NCBI GenBank assembly: GCA_019635585.1
Contig: JAHBZE010000001.1
Span: forward strand, 1,426,001 to 1,490,000
Reading direction: 5' to 3'
Source: Xanthobacteraceae bacterium
GTDB lineage: Bacteria > Pseudomonadota > Alphaproteobacteria > Rhizobiales > Xanthobacteraceae
Length of the DNA: 64,000 nucleotides
Positions 27,194 through 37,857 of this stretch are shown here, piece by piece (position 1 is the first letter of the stretch; each line of letters starts with the position of its first letter). The notes below the pieces were generated by a model. It made no database searches, was not told the origin of the DNA, and saw only the letters and a program-made list of their open reading frames with translations. The translations under genes and the position numbers were made by a program.

Positions 27194-28018
27194 TCAACCG
27201 CCGCTTAGCGCGGCTTCTACGTTTTTAGCGAGATTGACGAGACGTGGCCCGACTTCCCCTTCGAGCTTCTCTCGCGATGTCTGATAAACATTGGCGCCGC
27301 AGTTGAACGCGAACACGCCGGAATCGTCCGGCGGAATCAGCGGCACGCCGACGGCGAAGACATCTCTTTCCCAATCGCCGAACGAAGTCGTGAAACCGCG
27401 CTCGGCGAGATCGCGGATCGCCTGTTCGATGCCGGTTTTCACCTGTGGCCAATCGTTGCCGGCGTGACGCTTGATATGTCCCATGAGCCAGTCGCGTTCG
27501 TCCTCGGGCAATGCCGCGACCAGCGCGCGGCCCATCGCCGTCGTCCCGATCGGAATACGCGAACCGAGATTGAGACGCAGCAGGCCGTCGGATTTGGAAC
27601 GGCAATGCTCGATATAAATGACGTGCATGCGGTCGCGACTGCCGAGAGCAACCGAGGCGCCCGCGTAATTTGCAAAATCCTGCATCTGCTTGCGCGCGAC
27701 CTGGCGGATGCGCAGGTTCGCAAGCGTCGAATAGCCGATCGAAAGAGCCGCGGGTGCGAGCGAATATTTGCCGAGCCGCTCGACATGCGTGAGATAGCCG
27801 AGCTTGGTCAGCGTATAGGTCAGCCGCGAGATCGTAGTCTTCGGCAGACCAGTGCGCTCGGCGATTTCGTTATTGCCGAGCAGCCATTCGCCGGGCGTGA
27901 AGGCGCGCAACACGTCGAGTCCGCGCGCCAAAGCCACCACGAATTTCCGGTCATTGCCTTCGTCAAGTTCGGTGAACTGACTGTCGGTACGCTTCGCCGC
28001 AGCACTCGGACTATGCAC
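27194..28018 (-). CDS. IclR-family transcriptional regulator
   Basis: A 274-residue IclR protein: N-terminal winged helix-turn-helix (about 26-90, GLDVLRAFTPGEWLLGNNEIAERTGLPKTTISRL) and C-terminal effector domain (about 100-265). The likely start is GTG at 28018; the nearby GAGGAA is unusually close, so the start is less sure than the domains. It lies between a co-oriented importer and the divergent pim operon, so control of one or both is likely. IclR proteins respond to small aromatic or carboxylic acids. Confidence 0.85.
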   Translation of the reverse strand: MHSPSAAAKRTDSQFTELDEGNDRKFVVALARGLDVLRAFTPGEWLLGNNEIAERTGLPKTTISRLTYTLTKLGYLTHVERLGKYSLAPAALSIGYSTLANLRIRQVARKQMQDFANYAGASVALGSRDRMHVIYIEHCRSKSDGLLRLNLGSRIPIGTTAMGRALVAALPEDERDWLMGHIKRHAGNDWPQVKTGIEQAIRDLAERGFTTSFGDWERDVFAVGVPLIPPDDSGVFAFNCGANVYQTSREKLEGEVGPRLVNLAKNVEAALSGG

Positions 28019-28050
28019 TTCCTCAGCCCCTACTCATGCGCGAACTTTTG

Positions 28051-28079
28051 TTGACTTGGATCGCACCACTTTCTAGCTT
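28051..28079 (+). promoter_or_regulatory. Candidate promoter of the pim operon
   Basis: TTGACT (28051-28056), a 17-base spacer and a poor TAGCTT (28074-28079) lie about 140 bases upstream of pimF, in the 202-base gap shared with the divergent IclR gene. The -35 is good and the -10 weak, as expected for a regulated promoter. Confidence 0.3.
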
Positions 28080-28220
28080 TCGCGTCAAGAATGCAGAACA
28101 AAGTTCCGCTTAGCGGAATTGTCCTTTGGGCACTGCAATCGTGTCTTGAGTGGGAATGGCTCGCCGCGCGGCAAAAATCCGCTACGCTCGGGCTCGAGGA
28201 AAACGCCAAGGAAAATAGAA

Positions 28221-30323
28221 GTGAGTGAACCAGTCACGCTGCGCCGCGAGGGCGCAATCGCCGTTATCACCGTCGACAATCCGCCCGTTAATGCGCTGAA
28301 GCACGCGGTACGCGCGGGCTTGCAGAAACTGTTCAAGGAGGCGGACGCCGATGCAAACGTGCAGGCGATCGTGCTCACCTGCGCTGGCCGCACCTTTATC
28401 GCGGGCGCCGACATCACCGAGTTCGGCAAGCCGCCGATGGCGCCGAGCCTGATCGAAGCGATCACCGATATCGACAACGTCTCGAAGCCGACGGTTGCCG
28501 CAATCCACGGCACCGCGCTCGGCGGCGGCCTCGAAGTCGCGCTCGGCTGCAATTATCGCGTCGCAAGCAAGGACGCGAAGCTGGGCCTGCCCGAAATCAA
28601 GCTCGGACTCATTCCGGGTGCGGGCGGCACGCAGCGCCTCCCCCGTTTGATCGGAATCGAGAAGGCGCTTCCCATTATTTTGAGCGGCAATCCGGTTTCA
28701 GCGACTCAGGCGCTGAAAGACGGGCTTGTCGATGAAATTATCGAAGGCGACCTGACCGCGGGTGCGATTGCATTCGCGAAACGGCTTGCAAGCGAAACCC
28801 TGTCGCTGAAGCGCGCGAGCCGGATGGAAGACAAGCTCACCGCGACCCGCGCCAATCCGGACTCCTTCAACGAGATCGCGGCGAAAGCACTGGGCCGCAA
28901 CAAGGGCCTCAAGGCCCCAATGGCCGCGGTCGAAGCCGTAAAGATGACGCTCTCCGTGCCGTTCGACGAAGCGGTGAAGCGCGAGCGCAATATGTTCATC
29001 GAACTTCTCACCACCGAGGAATCGAAGTCGCAGCGGCATGCCTTCTTCGCCGAGCGCGAAGCGAGCAAGGTGCTCGACATGCCGAAAGACACCAAGGGGC
29101 GCGAAGTAAAGCGCGCGGCGGTGATCGGCGGCGGTACCATGGGCGGCGGCATTGCGATGTGCTTCGCCAATGCCGGAATTCCGGTGACGCTGATCGAAAC
29201 CACCGACGAATTCCTGAAAAACGGCCTCGCCAAAATCCGCACCAATTACGAAAACACCGCGAAGCGCGGCGGCCTTACCGAAGCCGACGTCGAAAAGCGC
29301 ATGAGCCTGATTACCGGCGCTGTCGGCCTCGAAGGCGCAAAAGACGCCGACATGGTGATCGAAGCCGTGTTCGAGGAGATGGGCCTGAAGAAGGAAATCT
29401 TCGGAAAGCTCGACACGATCACGAAGAAGGGAGCGATTCTCGCGACGAATACTTCGACGCTCGACGTGAACGAAATCGCGAACTCGACTTCCCGACCGCA
29501 GGACGTGGTCGGGATGCACTTCTTCAGTCCCGCCAACATCATGAAGTTGCTCGAGATCGTGCGCGGCGAGAAGACCGCGTTCGACGTGCTGCAGACCGCG
29601 ATCGCCGTCGGCCGCAAGATCGCGAAAGTGCCCGTAGTCGTCGGCGTCTGCTACGGCTTCGTCGGCAATCGCATGCTGCACAAGCGCGGCGTGCAAGCCG
29701 ACCGGCTGATCCTCGAAGGCGCGCTGCCGCAGGACGTCGACGCGGCAACTTTGGAGTTCGGCTTCCCGATGGGGCCGTTTGCGATGGGCGACCTTGCCGG
29801 CATCGACGTCGGCTGGCGTATCCGCCGTGCGCGCGGCGAGCGGAACGAAGTTGCCGACACGCTCGCGGAAGCCGGACGCTTCGGCCAGAAGACCGGCAAG
29901 GGCTTCTATATATATGAGAAGGGTTCGCGGACGCCGATCCCGGACCCGGAAGTCGAAAAGATCATCCTCGACGCTTCGGCGAAAAAAGGCATTACCCGCC
30001 GCCCGATTTCCAAGCAGGAAATCATCGAACGTACGATCTATCCGATGATCAACGAGGGTGCGCGCATCCTCGAAGAAGGCATCGCATCGCGTCCCGGCGA
30101 CATCGACGTGATCTGGCTTTACGGCTACGGCTGGCCGGTGTGGCGCGGCGGGCCGATGCATTACGCTGACACTGTCGGACTCAAACACGTACGCGACCGG
30201 CTTGCGCATTATGCGAAAGAGAGCGGCGACAAGTCACTCGAACCCGCGAAGCTTCTCGACCGGCTGGCGAACGAAGGCAGGACTTTCGCTTCGCTCGCCA
30301 CCGAAATGAAGAAAGCGTCATGA
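28221..30323 (+). CDS. pimF: Fused enoyl-CoA hydratase / 3-hydroxyacyl-CoA dehydrogenase (PimF-type)
   Basis: A 700-residue bifunctional beta-oxidation enzyme. The N-terminal crotonase domain (about 1-190) has catalytic glutamates Glu104 (ALGGGLEVALGC) and Glu125 (LGLPEIKLGL). The C-terminal dehydrogenase has an NAD-binding GGGTMGGG near residue 302 and two HAD C-domains. It hydrates enoyl-CoA and oxidises the 3-hydroxy product. GTG at 28221 has AAGGAAAAT upstream; a longer frame from 28119 lacks a site and shows no family sequence. Its position first in a row with ligase, thiolase and two dehydrogenases matches the pimFABCD order of Rhodopseudomonas palustris. Confidence 0.88.
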   Translation: MSEPVTLRREGAIAVITVDNPPVNALKHAVRAGLQKLFKEADADANVQAIVLTCAGRTFIAGADITEFGKPPMAPSLIEAITDIDNVSKPTVAAIHGTALGGGLEVALGCNYRVASKDAKLGLPEIKLGLIPGAGGTQRLPRLIGIEKALPIILSGNPVSATQALKDGLVDEIIEGDLTAGAIAFAKRLASETLSLKRASRMEDKLTATRANPDSFNEIAAKALGRNKGLKAPMAAVEAVKMTLSVPFDEAVKRERNMFIELLTTEESKSQRHAFFAEREASKVLDMPKDTKGREVKRAAVIGGGTMGGGIAMCFANAGIPVTLIETTDEFLKNGLAKIRTNYENTAKRGGLTEADVEKRMSLITGAVGLEGAKDADMVIEAVFEEMGLKKEIFGKLDTITKKGAILATNTSTLDVNEIANSTSRPQDVVGMHFFSPANIMKLLEIVRGEKTAFDVLQTAIAVGRKIAKVPVVVGVCYGFVGNRMLHKRGVQADRLILEGALPQDVDAATLEFGFPMGPFAMGDLAGIDVGWRIRRARGERNEVADTLAEAGRFGQKTGKGFYIYEKGSRTPIPDPEVEKIILDASAKKGITRRPISKQEIIERTIYPMINEGARILEEGIASRPGDIDVIWLYGYGWPVWRGGPMHYADTVGLKHVRDRLAHYAKESGDKSLEPAKLLDRLANEGRTFASLATEMKKAS

Positions 30324-32032
30324 CCTATAGCCGCCCCTTCCCTTGGGAAAAATCCTATCCCGCCGGTGTCGATTGGGCGGCTCCGATCCGCGCCGGCACG
30401 ATCAACGAACTGTTCGATCGTGCCGTCGCGACTTACCCGGACAATTACGCGATCGAATACCGCGACAAGCGTACCACCTATCTCGAGCTGCACGATCTGG
30501 TTTCGCGCGCGGCGGCGGGACTGCTGTCGCTCGGCGTGAAACCGGGCACCGCCGTCGGGCTTTATCTGCCGAATACGCCGGTGCATCCAATCCTGTTCTT
30601 CGCGGTGCTCAAATGCGGCGGTCGTGTCGTTCACATGTCCCCGCTCGACGCGGAGCGTGAACTTGCACACAAGCTCAAAGACTCCGGCGCACGCATCATG
30701 GTGACGACGAACTTCCCGGGCATGGTGCAGCGTGCGCTGAAGCTGGACGCCGAAGGTTTGCTCGATCATGTCATTATCGGCGACGACGCAGAGTTCGGGC
30801 CTGCGCCGATCCAGTATGACGCAATACCCGCGAACGGCCGTTCGATCACGCTGAAGAATTTGCTTTCGCTCGCGCCGCCGCCCGCGACGTGGCCTGAGGT
30901 GAGCGAGAATGACATTGCCCTCCTGCAGTATACCGGCGGCACGACGGGATTGCCCAAGGGCGCGATGCTGCTCCACCGCAATCTCACTTCGACCAATTCG
31001 ATCTACAAGAACTGGGCTTCCGCGCAGCGCGAACTGAAATCCGGCGAGAAGGTCATCATCGTCCTGCCGCTGTTTCACATCTATGCGCTGAGTTCGGTTT
31101 TCCTGCGCGCGATCGACCAAGGCAACGAGTGCATGTTGCGCCCACGCTTCGATGTCGAAACCACGTTTCGCGACATCGAGGAGAAGAAAGCAAACTATTT
31201 TCCTGCCGTTCCGACGATCTGGATTGCGCTCACCTCCGTGCCGGACCTCGAAAAGCGCGACCTTTCTTCGCTTTCGATGTGCGCGTCAGGCGGCGCACCG
31301 CTTCCGGTAGAAGTATTCGACCGCTTCAAGAAGCTCACCGGGATTTCATTGGGCGGTGGCTGGGGCATGACTGAAACCGCGCCGGCCGGCACCAATCAGC
31401 CATATGACGGCGAACCGCCGGCGGGCACCATCGGCCTGCCGCTGCCGGGGCTGTATATCGATATCGTCGCGCTCGACGATCCGACGCGCGTGCTGCCTTT
31501 CGGCGAAACCGGCGAAATGCGGATCAAGGGTCCGAACGTATTCGCCGGCTACTGGAACAAGCCGGAGGAGACGAAAGCCGTATTCGTGGAGGACGGATAC
31601 TTTCTCACCGGCGACATCGGCTATATGGACGAAAACGGCTGGCTGTTCCTGGTCGACCGCAAGAAAGACATGATCATCTCGGGCGGCTTCAACGTCTATC
31701 CTAGCGTGATCGAGCACGCGCTGTTCGAGCACCCCGATATCGAAGGCGTGATCGTGATCGGCGTGCCGGACGATTATCGCGGCGAAGCCGCGAAAGCCTT
31801 CATCAAGATGCGGGCGGGCGCGGCACCCCTCAGCCTTGAAGCTGTCCGGGAATTTCTCGCCGACAAGGTCGGCAAGCACGAAATGCCGGCGGCAATCGAA
31901 ATTCGCGGCGCGCTTCCGATGACTTCGGTCGGCAAGCTCTCCAAGAAAGAGCTGGTCGAGGAGGAGCGCCGCAAATATCAGACTTCGAAACAACAGAACA
32001 CGCCTGCTTCCGCAGGCGCATCCAGACAGTGA
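30320..32032 (+). CDS. pimA: Acyl-CoA ligase (pimeloyl/fatty acid, PimA-type)
   Basis: A 570-residue ANL-superfamily ligase that makes the CoA thioester of a dicarboxylic or fatty acid with ATP. The AMP-binding motif [13 protein letters not shown] is near residue 212, [11 protein letters not shown] is the A5 motif, and the [25 protein letters not shown] block and [10 protein letters not shown] near the C-terminus (adenylation Lys) are intact. It overlaps pimF by an ATGA. In R. palustris PimA acts on C7-C14 dicarboxylates and fatty acids; exact range here is not readable. Confidence 0.85.
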   Translation: MTYSRPFPWEKSYPAGVDWAAPIRAGTINELFDRAVATYPDNYAIEYRDKRTTYLELHDLVSRAAAGLLSLGVKPGTAVGLYLPNTPVHPILFFAVLKCGGRVVHMSPLDAERELAHKLKDSGARIMVTTNFPGMVQRALKLDAEGLLDHVIIGDDAEFGPAPIQYDAIPANGRSITLKNLLSLAPPPATWPEVSENDIALLQYTGGTTGLPKGAMLLHRNLTSTNSIYKNWASAQRELKSGEKVIIVLPLFHIYALSSVFLRAIDQGNECMLRPRFDVETTFRDIEEKKANYFPAVPTIWIALTSVPDLEKRDLSSLSMCASGGAPLPVEVFDRFKKLTGISLGGGWGMTETAPAGTNQPYDGEPPAGTIGLPLPGLYIDIVALDDPTRVLPFGETGEMRIKGPNVFAGYWNKPEETKAVFVEDGYFLTGDIGYMDENGWLFLVDRKKDMIISGGFNVYPSVIEHALFEHPDIEGVIVIGVPDDYRGEAAKAFIKMRAGAAPLSLEAVREFLADKVGKHEMPAAIEIRGALPMTSVGKLSKKELVEEERRKYQTSKQQNTPASAGASRQ

Positions 32033-32042
32033 GGAAATGAAA

Positions 32043-33224
32043 ATGCGTGAGGCCGTTATCGTCTCAACCGCCCGTACACCGATCGGCAAGGCTTATCGCG
32101 GCGCCTTCAACAACACCGAAGGTGCGACCCTTTACGGCCATGCGATCGAACACGCGGTGAAACGCGCCGGTATCGATGGCGCGGAAGTCGAAGACGTGGT
32201 GATGGGCACCGCGCTCCAGCAGGGCGCGACCGGCGGTAACATCGCACGCAAGGCGCTTCTGCGCGCGGGTCTTCCGGTGCAGGTGGCGGGCACCACCATC
32301 GACCGGCAATGTGCGTCGGGCCTGCAGGCGATCGCGCTCGCCGCACGCTCGGTGATTTTCGACGGTGTCGAGATCGCGGTCGGCGGCGGCGGCGAATCGA
32401 TCAGTCTCGTGCAGAACGAGCACATGAACATGTTCCATGCGGTCGATCCCGAATTGAAGAAGATCAAGGGCGACGTTTACATGCCGATGCTCGACACGGC
32501 GGAAGTCGTCGCAAAGCGCTACAACATTTCGCGCGAGCAGCAAGACGAATATTCGCTCGAAAGCCAGCGCCGCACCGCGAGCGCCCAACAGGGCGGCCGA
32601 TTCAAGGAAGAAATTGCGCCGATCTCGACCAAGATGGCGGTCGTCGATAAAGCAACCAAGGAAGTCTCTTATAAAGACATCACGCTTTCGCAGGACGAAG
32701 GCCCGCGCCCGGAAACGACCGCGGAAGGGCTGGCGGCATTGAAGCCGGTGCGCGAAGGCGGCTCGGTCACTGCGGGCAACGCGAGCCAACTCTCCGACGG
32801 CGCGGCTGCTACCGTCATCATGAGCGCGGAAACGGCTGCAAAGAAAGGCTTGAAGCCGCTCGGCATTTTCCGCGGTTTCGTCGCCGCCGGTTGCGAACCT
32901 GACGAAATGGGCATCGGTCCGGTTTATGCAATCCCGCGTCTTCTCAAGCGGCACGGGCTGAAGATCGACGACATCGGCATCTGGGAATTGAACGAGGCCT
33001 TCGCAGTGCAGGTGATTTATTGCCGCGACAAGCTCGGTATCGATCCGGAAAAGCTCAACGTCTCGGGCGGCTCGATCGCGGTCGGCCATCCCTACGGCAT
33101 GACCGGCGCGCGTCTCACGGGCCACGTGCTGATCGAAGGCGCGCGCCGCAAAGCGAAGTACGGCGTGGTCACGATGTGCGTCGGCGGCGGCATGGGTGCC
33201 GCCGGCCTCTTTGAAATCCAGTAA
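32043..33224 (+). CDS. pimB: Acetyl-CoA acyltransferase (thiolase, PimB-type)
   Basis: A 393-residue thiolase. The nucleophilic Cys lies in [11 protein letters not shown] (about residue 88), NEAFAVQ supplies the Asn/His region, and the second Cys is in [10 protein letters not shown] near the C-terminus. It cleaves 3-oxoacyl-CoA with CoA. ATG at 32043 is chosen over 32037 because GAGG (32031-32034) then sits eight bases away. It is ten bases after pimA. Confidence 0.9.
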   Translation: MREAVIVSTARTPIGKAYRGAFNNTEGATLYGHAIEHAVKRAGIDGAEVEDVVMGTALQQGATGGNIARKALLRAGLPVQVAGTTIDRQCASGLQAIALAARSVIFDGVEIAVGGGGESISLVQNEHMNMFHAVDPELKKIKGDVYMPMLDTAEVVAKRYNISREQQDEYSLESQRRTASAQQGGRFKEEIAPISTKMAVVDKATKEVSYKDITLSQDEGPRPETTAEGLAALKPVREGGSVTAGNASQLSDGAAATVIMSAETAAKKGLKPLGIFRGFVAAGCEPDEMGIGPVYAIPRLLKRHGLKIDDIGIWELNEAFAVQVIYCRDKLGIDPEKLNVSGGSIAVGHPYGMTGARLTGHVLIEGARRKAKYGVVTMCVGGGMGAAGLFEIQ

Positions 33225-33238
33225 CGCGGGAGAACGCG

Positions 33239-34441
33239 ATGGATCTGAATTTCACCAAGGAAGAACTTAGCTTCCGCGACGAGGTACGCGACTTCTTCGC
33301 GAAGAACGTGCCTGCGGAAACCAAGAGAAAACTGACGGAAGGCCGCAAGCTCGAAAAGGACGACATCGTCAATTGGCAGCGGATTCTGAACAAGAAAGGC
33401 TGGGCGGTTTACCAGTGGCCAAAGCAATATGGCGGCACCGGCTGGACGCCGGTGCAGAAGTACATCTTTCTTGAAGAACTGCAGCGCGCGCCCGCGCCCG
33501 ATCCGCTGCCTTTCGCGGTCAGCATGGTCGGGCCGGTAATCTACACTTTCGGCAACGAAGAGCAGAAGAAGCACTTCCTGCCGCGCATCGCCAATCTCGA
33601 CGACTGGTGGTGCCAGGGCTTCTCGGAGCCGGGAGCCGGCTCCGACCTCGCCGGCCTTTCGACCAAGGCGGTGCGCGAAGGCGATCACTGGGTCATCAAC
33701 GGCCAGAAGACCTGGACCACGCTCGCGCAATACGCCGACTGGATTTTCGTGCTTGCGCGCACCGACCCAAAGGCGAAGAAGCAGGAAGGCATCTCCTTCA
33801 TTCTTTGCGACATGAAGACGCCGGGCATTACCGTGCGGCCGATTCAGCTGATCGACGGCGGCAAGGAAGTGAACGAGGTCTTCTTCGATAACGTGAAGGT
33901 GCCTTACGAAAACCTCGTGGGGCAGGAAAATCGCGGCTGGGACTACGCGAAATTCCTGCTCGGCAACGAGCGCACAGGCATTGCCCGCGTCGGCATTTCC
34001 AAGGAGCGTATCCGCCGCCTGAAAGAGCTCGCCTCGCTCGAAGTCTCCGGCGGCAAGCCGATGATGGAAGACCCGCGCTTCCGCGCGAAGATTTCGCAGG
34101 TCGAGATCGAACTGAAAGCGCTCGAGATGACGCAAATGCGCGTGGTCGCGGCGGAAGGCACGCGGCGCGACAACAAGCCGGATCCGGCGTCCTCGATCCT
34201 CAAGATCAAGGGCTCGGAAATCCAGCAGAACATCACCGATCTCCTGATGGAGGTCGTCGGCCCGTTCGCGCTGCCGTTCACGGACGAAGACGAAACCGCT
34301 GGCTCGAACGAATTGCCGATCGCGCCGGATTACGCCGGACCGCTCGCGCCGATCTATTTCAATTACCGCAAGGTTTCGATCTACGGCGGATCGAACGAGA
34401 TTCAGAAGAACATCATCGCGAAGGCGATCCTCGGTCTTTAA
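33239..34441 (+). CDS. pimC: Acyl-CoA dehydrogenase, large subunit (PimC-type)
   Basis: A 400-residue FAD-dependent acyl-CoA dehydrogenase. Family blocks are WWCQGFSEPGAGSDLAGL, GQKTWTTLAQYADW and the C-terminal IYGGSNEIQKNIIAKAILGL, typical of pimeloyl-CoA dehydrogenase large subunits. With PimD it introduces the 2,3 double bond. A good ribosome site GGGAGAA precedes the ATG, 14 bases after pimB. Confidence 0.9.
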   Translation: MDLNFTKEELSFRDEVRDFFAKNVPAETKRKLTEGRKLEKDDIVNWQRILNKKGWAVYQWPKQYGGTGWTPVQKYIFLEELQRAPAPDPLPFAVSMVGPVIYTFGNEEQKKHFLPRIANLDDWWCQGFSEPGAGSDLAGLSTKAVREGDHWVINGQKTWTTLAQYADWIFVLARTDPKAKKQEGISFILCDMKTPGITVRPIQLIDGGKEVNEVFFDNVKVPYENLVGQENRGWDYAKFLLGNERTGIARVGISKERIRRLKELASLEVSGGKPMMEDPRFRAKISQVEIELKALEMTQMRVVAAEGTRRDNKPDPASSILKIKGSEIQQNITDLLMEVVGPFALPFTDEDETAGSNELPIAPDYAGPLAPIYFNYRKVSIYGGSNEIQKNIIAKAILGL

Positions 34442-34471
34442 GGCCGAGGCGGGGGAAGAAAGACAAGCGTT

Positions 34472-35629
34472 ATGGATTTCGAGTTTTCGGAAGAGCAGCA
34501 GTTGCTGAAAGACAGCATCGAAGGACTGCTTGGCGACAAATACGACTTCGAGTCTCGTAAAAAATTTCTCGTAAGCAGCGGCGGCTGGAGCCGCGAAATC
34601 TGGAAGCAATATGCCGAACTGGGGCTGCTCGGGTTGCCGTTTTCGGAAGAACACGGCGGCATCGATGGTGGTCCGGTCGAGACCATGATCGTCATGAGCG
34701 CGATCGGCAACGCGCTCGCGCTCGAGCCCTATCTGCCGACCGTGGTGCTTGCGGGCGGCTTGATCCGCCGCTTCGGCACGGAAGTGCAGAAGAACAAGTA
34801 TCTGCCACAGATCGCCGAAGGAAAGATCACCGGCGCCTTCGCGTATACCGAGCGGCAGTCGCGCTACGACTTGTTCGACGTGAAGACCGCTGCGAAGGCT
34901 TCCGGCAGCGGTTTCACGCTCGACGGCCAGAAGAGCGTGGTGCTGAACGGCGATCAGGCCGACTTCATTATCGTTACCGCGCGCGTCTCAGGCGGCCAGC
35001 GCGACAAGGACGGCCTCGGCCTGTTCATCGTTGATGCAAAAGCCAACGGCATTTCGCGGCGCGGCTATCGCACGATCGATGGCCTAGCCGCCGCGGAAGT
35101 CGAGCTTTCAGGCGTAAACGTTGACGCAGATCAAGTGATCGGCAAACCCGGCGCGGCATACCCACTTATCGAGCAGATCGCGGACGACGGCATTGCCGCG
35201 CTTTGCGGCGAAGCGGTCGGTGTGCTTTCGGCGCTGACCGAGGCGACCACGGATTATCTGCGCACGCGCAAACAGTTCGGTGTCAACATCGGTTCGTTTC
35301 AGGTGCTGCAACATCGCAATGTCGAAATGCTGATCGCTTCCGAGCAGGCAAAGAGCATGGCGATGCTCGCCACCATGATGGTCAACGAACCTGACGCCGT
35401 GCAACGCCGCAAGACGATGTCGGCCGCAAAAACGCAGATCGGCCGCTCGGCACAATTCGTCGGCGAGCAGGCAATCCAACTTCATGGCGGCATCGGCATG
35501 ACGATGGAATTGAAGGCCGGCCACTGGTTCAAGCGCGCTACCGCGATCGACATCCAGTTCGGCGACGCCGACTATCACCTCGAGCAATTTGGAAACATGG
35601 GCGGGTTTGAGGCCGCCGCGCAAAGATAA
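34472..35629 (+). CDS. pimD: Acyl-CoA dehydrogenase, small subunit (PimD-type)
   Basis: A 385-residue acyl-CoA dehydrogenase-fold protein: begins MDFEFSEEQQLLKDSIEGLL and ends in QLHGGIGMTMELKAGHWFKRATAIDIQFGD, as in PimD. It forms a heteromer with PimC. The ribosome site is weak and distant (GGGGGAAGAAAG, about 14 bases). It lies 30 bases after pimC. Confidence 0.9.
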   Translation: MDFEFSEEQQLLKDSIEGLLGDKYDFESRKKFLVSSGGWSREIWKQYAELGLLGLPFSEEHGGIDGGPVETMIVMSAIGNALALEPYLPTVVLAGGLIRRFGTEVQKNKYLPQIAEGKITGAFAYTERQSRYDLFDVKTAAKASGSGFTLDGQKSVVLNGDQADFIIVTARVSGGQRDKDGLGLFIVDAKANGISRRGYRTIDGLAAAEVELSGVNVDADQVIGKPGAAYPLIEQIADDGIAALCGEAVGVLSALTEATTDYLRTRKQFGVNIGSFQVLQHRNVEMLIASEQAKSMAMLATMMVNEPDAVQRRKTMSAAKTQIGRSAQFVGEQAIQLHGGIGMTMELKAGHWFKRATAIDIQFGDADYHLEQFGNMGGFEAAAQR

Positions 35630-35648
35630 AAATTAAGGGAGAGAGAAA

Positions 35649-36875
35649 ATGTTCATTCCGCTGTCGCCGCGCGCGGCCGAGCTGAAGAAAAAAGTAGCCG
35701 CCTTCATGGACGAGCACGTCTATGCGGCAGAGCCGGTCTATGCGCGTCAGCTTAACGAAGGCGGCGACCGCTGGAAAAGCCCGCCGATCATGGAAGAGCT
35801 GAAGAAGAAGGCGCGCGCGCAGGGCCTGTGGAATCTGTTTCTGCCGAAGGCGCATCATGACGAGGGGCTGACCAACTACGAATACGGCCAGATCTGCGAA
35901 ATCATGGGCCGCTCGCCCATCGGCCCGGAAAGCTTCAATTGCTCCGCGCCGGACACCGGCAACATGGAAGTGATCCTGAAATACGGCACCAAGGAGCATC
36001 AGAAAGAGTGGCTCGAGCCCTTGATGGACGGGAAGATCCGCTCCTGCTTCGCAATGACCGAGCCCGCGGTCGCTTCCTCGGACGCGACGAATATCCGCGC
36101 CGAGATCAAACGCGACGGCGATCACTACGTCATCAACGGCCGGAAATGGTGGACTTCCGGTGCGAACGATCACCGCTGCAAGATTTCGATCTTCATGGGC
36201 CAGACCGACCCGAACGCGGACGCACACAAGCGACAGTCGATGATCCTGGTGCCGATGGAAACGCCGGGTGTGAAGGTGCTGCGTCACCTCAATGTTTTCG
36301 GCTATGACGACGCGCCGCACGGCCACGCGGAAGTCGTGTTCGAGAACGTTCGGGTGCCGGCGTCGAACATTCTGCTCGGCGAGGGCCGCGGCTTCGAAAT
36401 CGCGCAGGGCCGGCTTGGACCGGGCCGCATCCATCACTGCATGCGCGCAATCGGTTCGGCTGAGCGCGCGCTGGAACTGATGTGCCAGCGTTCGGTTTCG
36501 CGCACCGCTTTCGGCAAGAAGCTTGCCGAGCACAGCGTGAACAAGCATTGGATCGCGGAATCGCGCATGGACATCGATCAAGCGCGGCTGCTCACGCTTT
36601 ACGCCGCGCACAAGATGGACGAACTCGGCAACAAGGAAGCACGAGCCGAGATCGCGATGATCAAGGTAGTTGCGCCGAATATGACCCAACGCGTGATCGA
36701 TCGCGCGATCCAGATGCACGGCGGCGCCGGCGTCTCGCCGGATTTCCCGCTCGCGAAAGCCTGGGCTGGCAACCGCACGCTGCGGCTGGCCGACGGCCCG
36801 GACGAGGTGCATCGCGAAACCATCGCCAAGATGGAACTCAAGAAGTACACCGCAAGCAGCGGCAACGCGCGCTGA
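35649..36875 (+). CDS. Acyl-CoA dehydrogenase, ACAD10/11-like
   Basis: A 408-residue acyl-CoA dehydrogenase of a different branch from PimC/D, with [34 protein letters not shown] and the C-terminal [43 protein letters not shown]. The closing segment is typical of ACAD10/ACAD11-like proteins, which take long or modified acyl-CoAs. A strong GGGAGAGAG site precedes the ATG. It ends the operon at the terminator 36890-36921. In R. palustris this place is held by pimE, which I recall as an enoyl-CoA hydratase, so this gene is a difference. Confidence 0.85.
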   Translation: MFIPLSPRAAELKKKVAAFMDEHVYAAEPVYARQLNEGGDRWKSPPIMEELKKKARAQGLWNLFLPKAHHDEGLTNYEYGQICEIMGRSPIGPESFNCSAPDTGNMEVILKYGTKEHQKEWLEPLMDGKIRSCFAMTEPAVASSDATNIRAEIKRDGDHYVINGRKWWTSGANDHRCKISIFMGQTDPNADAHKRQSMILVPMETPGVKVLRHLNVFGYDDAPHGHAEVVFENVRVPASNILLGEGRGFEIAQGRLGPGRIHHCMRAIGSAERALELMCQRSVSRTAFGKKLAEHSVNKHWIAESRMDIDQARLLTLYAAHKMDELGNKEARAEIAMIKVVAPNMTQRVIDRAIQMHGGAGVSPDFPLAKAWAGNRTLRLADGPDEVHRETIAKMELKKYTASSGNAR

Positions 36876-36889
36876 TCGCAACAACTTCG

Positions 36890-36921
36890 AAAAAAGCCCG
36901 GCCTTGCGGCCGGGTTTTTTG
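36890..36921. terminator. Bidirectional terminator between the pim operon and an SDR gene
   Basis: A 7-bp GC stem CCCGGCC / GGCCGGG (36897-36903, 36908-36914) with a TTGC loop has AAAAAA on the left and TTTTTT on the right, so it can stop transcripts from both converging genes. Confidence 0.93.
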
Positions 36922-36939
36922 TTGCCGAACTTGTGGAGT

Positions 36940-37707
36940 TTATGGCGCGATCGTCACGCCGCCATCGACCACGATTACTTCGCCGGTGATGTAACTCGCG
37001 GCGGGCGACGCGAGGAACGCCGCAACGCCACCGATTTCATGCGGTTCGCCAAGACGGCGCAACGGCGTCTTGTTCTCGCGGTCTTTGCGAAGCTGCTCGT
37101 TTTCCCAGAGTGCCTTGGCGAAATCGGTCTTGATCAGGCCCGGCGCGATGCAGTTCACGCGGATGTTCTTGTGGCCCCATTCCTGCGCGTAGTTGCGCGC
37201 GAGCGCGAAGTCAGCCGCTTTCGAGATGCCGTAGGTGCCGATCATTGGGGACGCGCGCAATCCCCCGATCGAAGAGACGATAGTAATCGAGCCGCCGCCC
37301 TGCCTTGCCATATCCGGAATCACGAGATTACAGAGCCAGACATTGCTTTTGACGTTCGAGCCCATGATCTTGTCGAAGGCCTCGTCGGAAATTTCGCTCA
37401 TCGGACCGTAAGCGGGATTTACCGCGGCATTACAAACAAGGATATCGATGCGGCCGTATTTATCCTTGGTGCCTTTGACGAGCGCCTCGACCTCGTTCTT
37501 CCGCGAGATGTTGCAAGGAATGACGCTCGCCTCGCCGCCGTCCGCACGGATCGCTTTCGCGACCTCCTCGCAGGCGTCGGCCTTGCGGGACGAGACGACG
37601 ACTTTCGCGCCGAGACCCGCCATGGTTTCGGCAATCGAGCGGCCGATGCCGCGGCTCGAACCGGTGATCAATGCGACCTTTCCCGAAATATCAAACGGCG
37701 ACTTCAT
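36940..37707 (-). CDS. Short-chain dehydrogenase/reductase
   Basis: A 255-residue classical SDR. The cofactor motif TGSSRGIG is at 15-22, CNAAVN follows, and the catalytic set is Ser in IVSSIGG with Tyr and Lys in YGISK. The C-terminus SYITGEVIVVDGGVTIAP is the usual ending. ATG at 37707 is chosen over 37713 because GGAGG then lies seven bases away. Substrate unknown; by context it may act on an acyl-CoA or alcohol intermediate. Confidence 0.88.
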   Translation of the reverse strand: MKSPFDISGKVALITGSSRGIGRSIAETMAGLGAKVVVSSRKADACEEVAKAIRADGGEASVIPCNISRKNEVEALVKGTKDKYGRIDILVCNAAVNPAYGPMSEISDEAFDKIMGSNVKSNVWLCNLVIPDMARQGGGSITIVSSIGGLRASPMIGTYGISKAADFALARNYAQEWGHKNIRVNCIAPGLIKTDFAKALWENEQLRKDRENKTPLRRLGEPHEIGGVAAFLASPAASYITGEVIVVDGGVTIAP

Positions 37708-37857
37708 CTTCATCCCTCCGCTGGCATGCGATTCAACAAGTTTTCTCGCGGTTGTCCAAGCCAAATGACAGCGTGCCGCAAGGCGGCAGGTTGTGATGCC
37801 GTTTCGCGGCAGCTAGTCTAATGCAAAATAAAAGCGCCTTCAGGGGGAGAAATCGGG

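Noticed and set aside
28119-28220. N-terminal extension of pimF by 34 residues
   Set aside because: No ribosome site at 28119, and family sequence begins at the GTG at 28221, which has AAGGAAAAT upstream.
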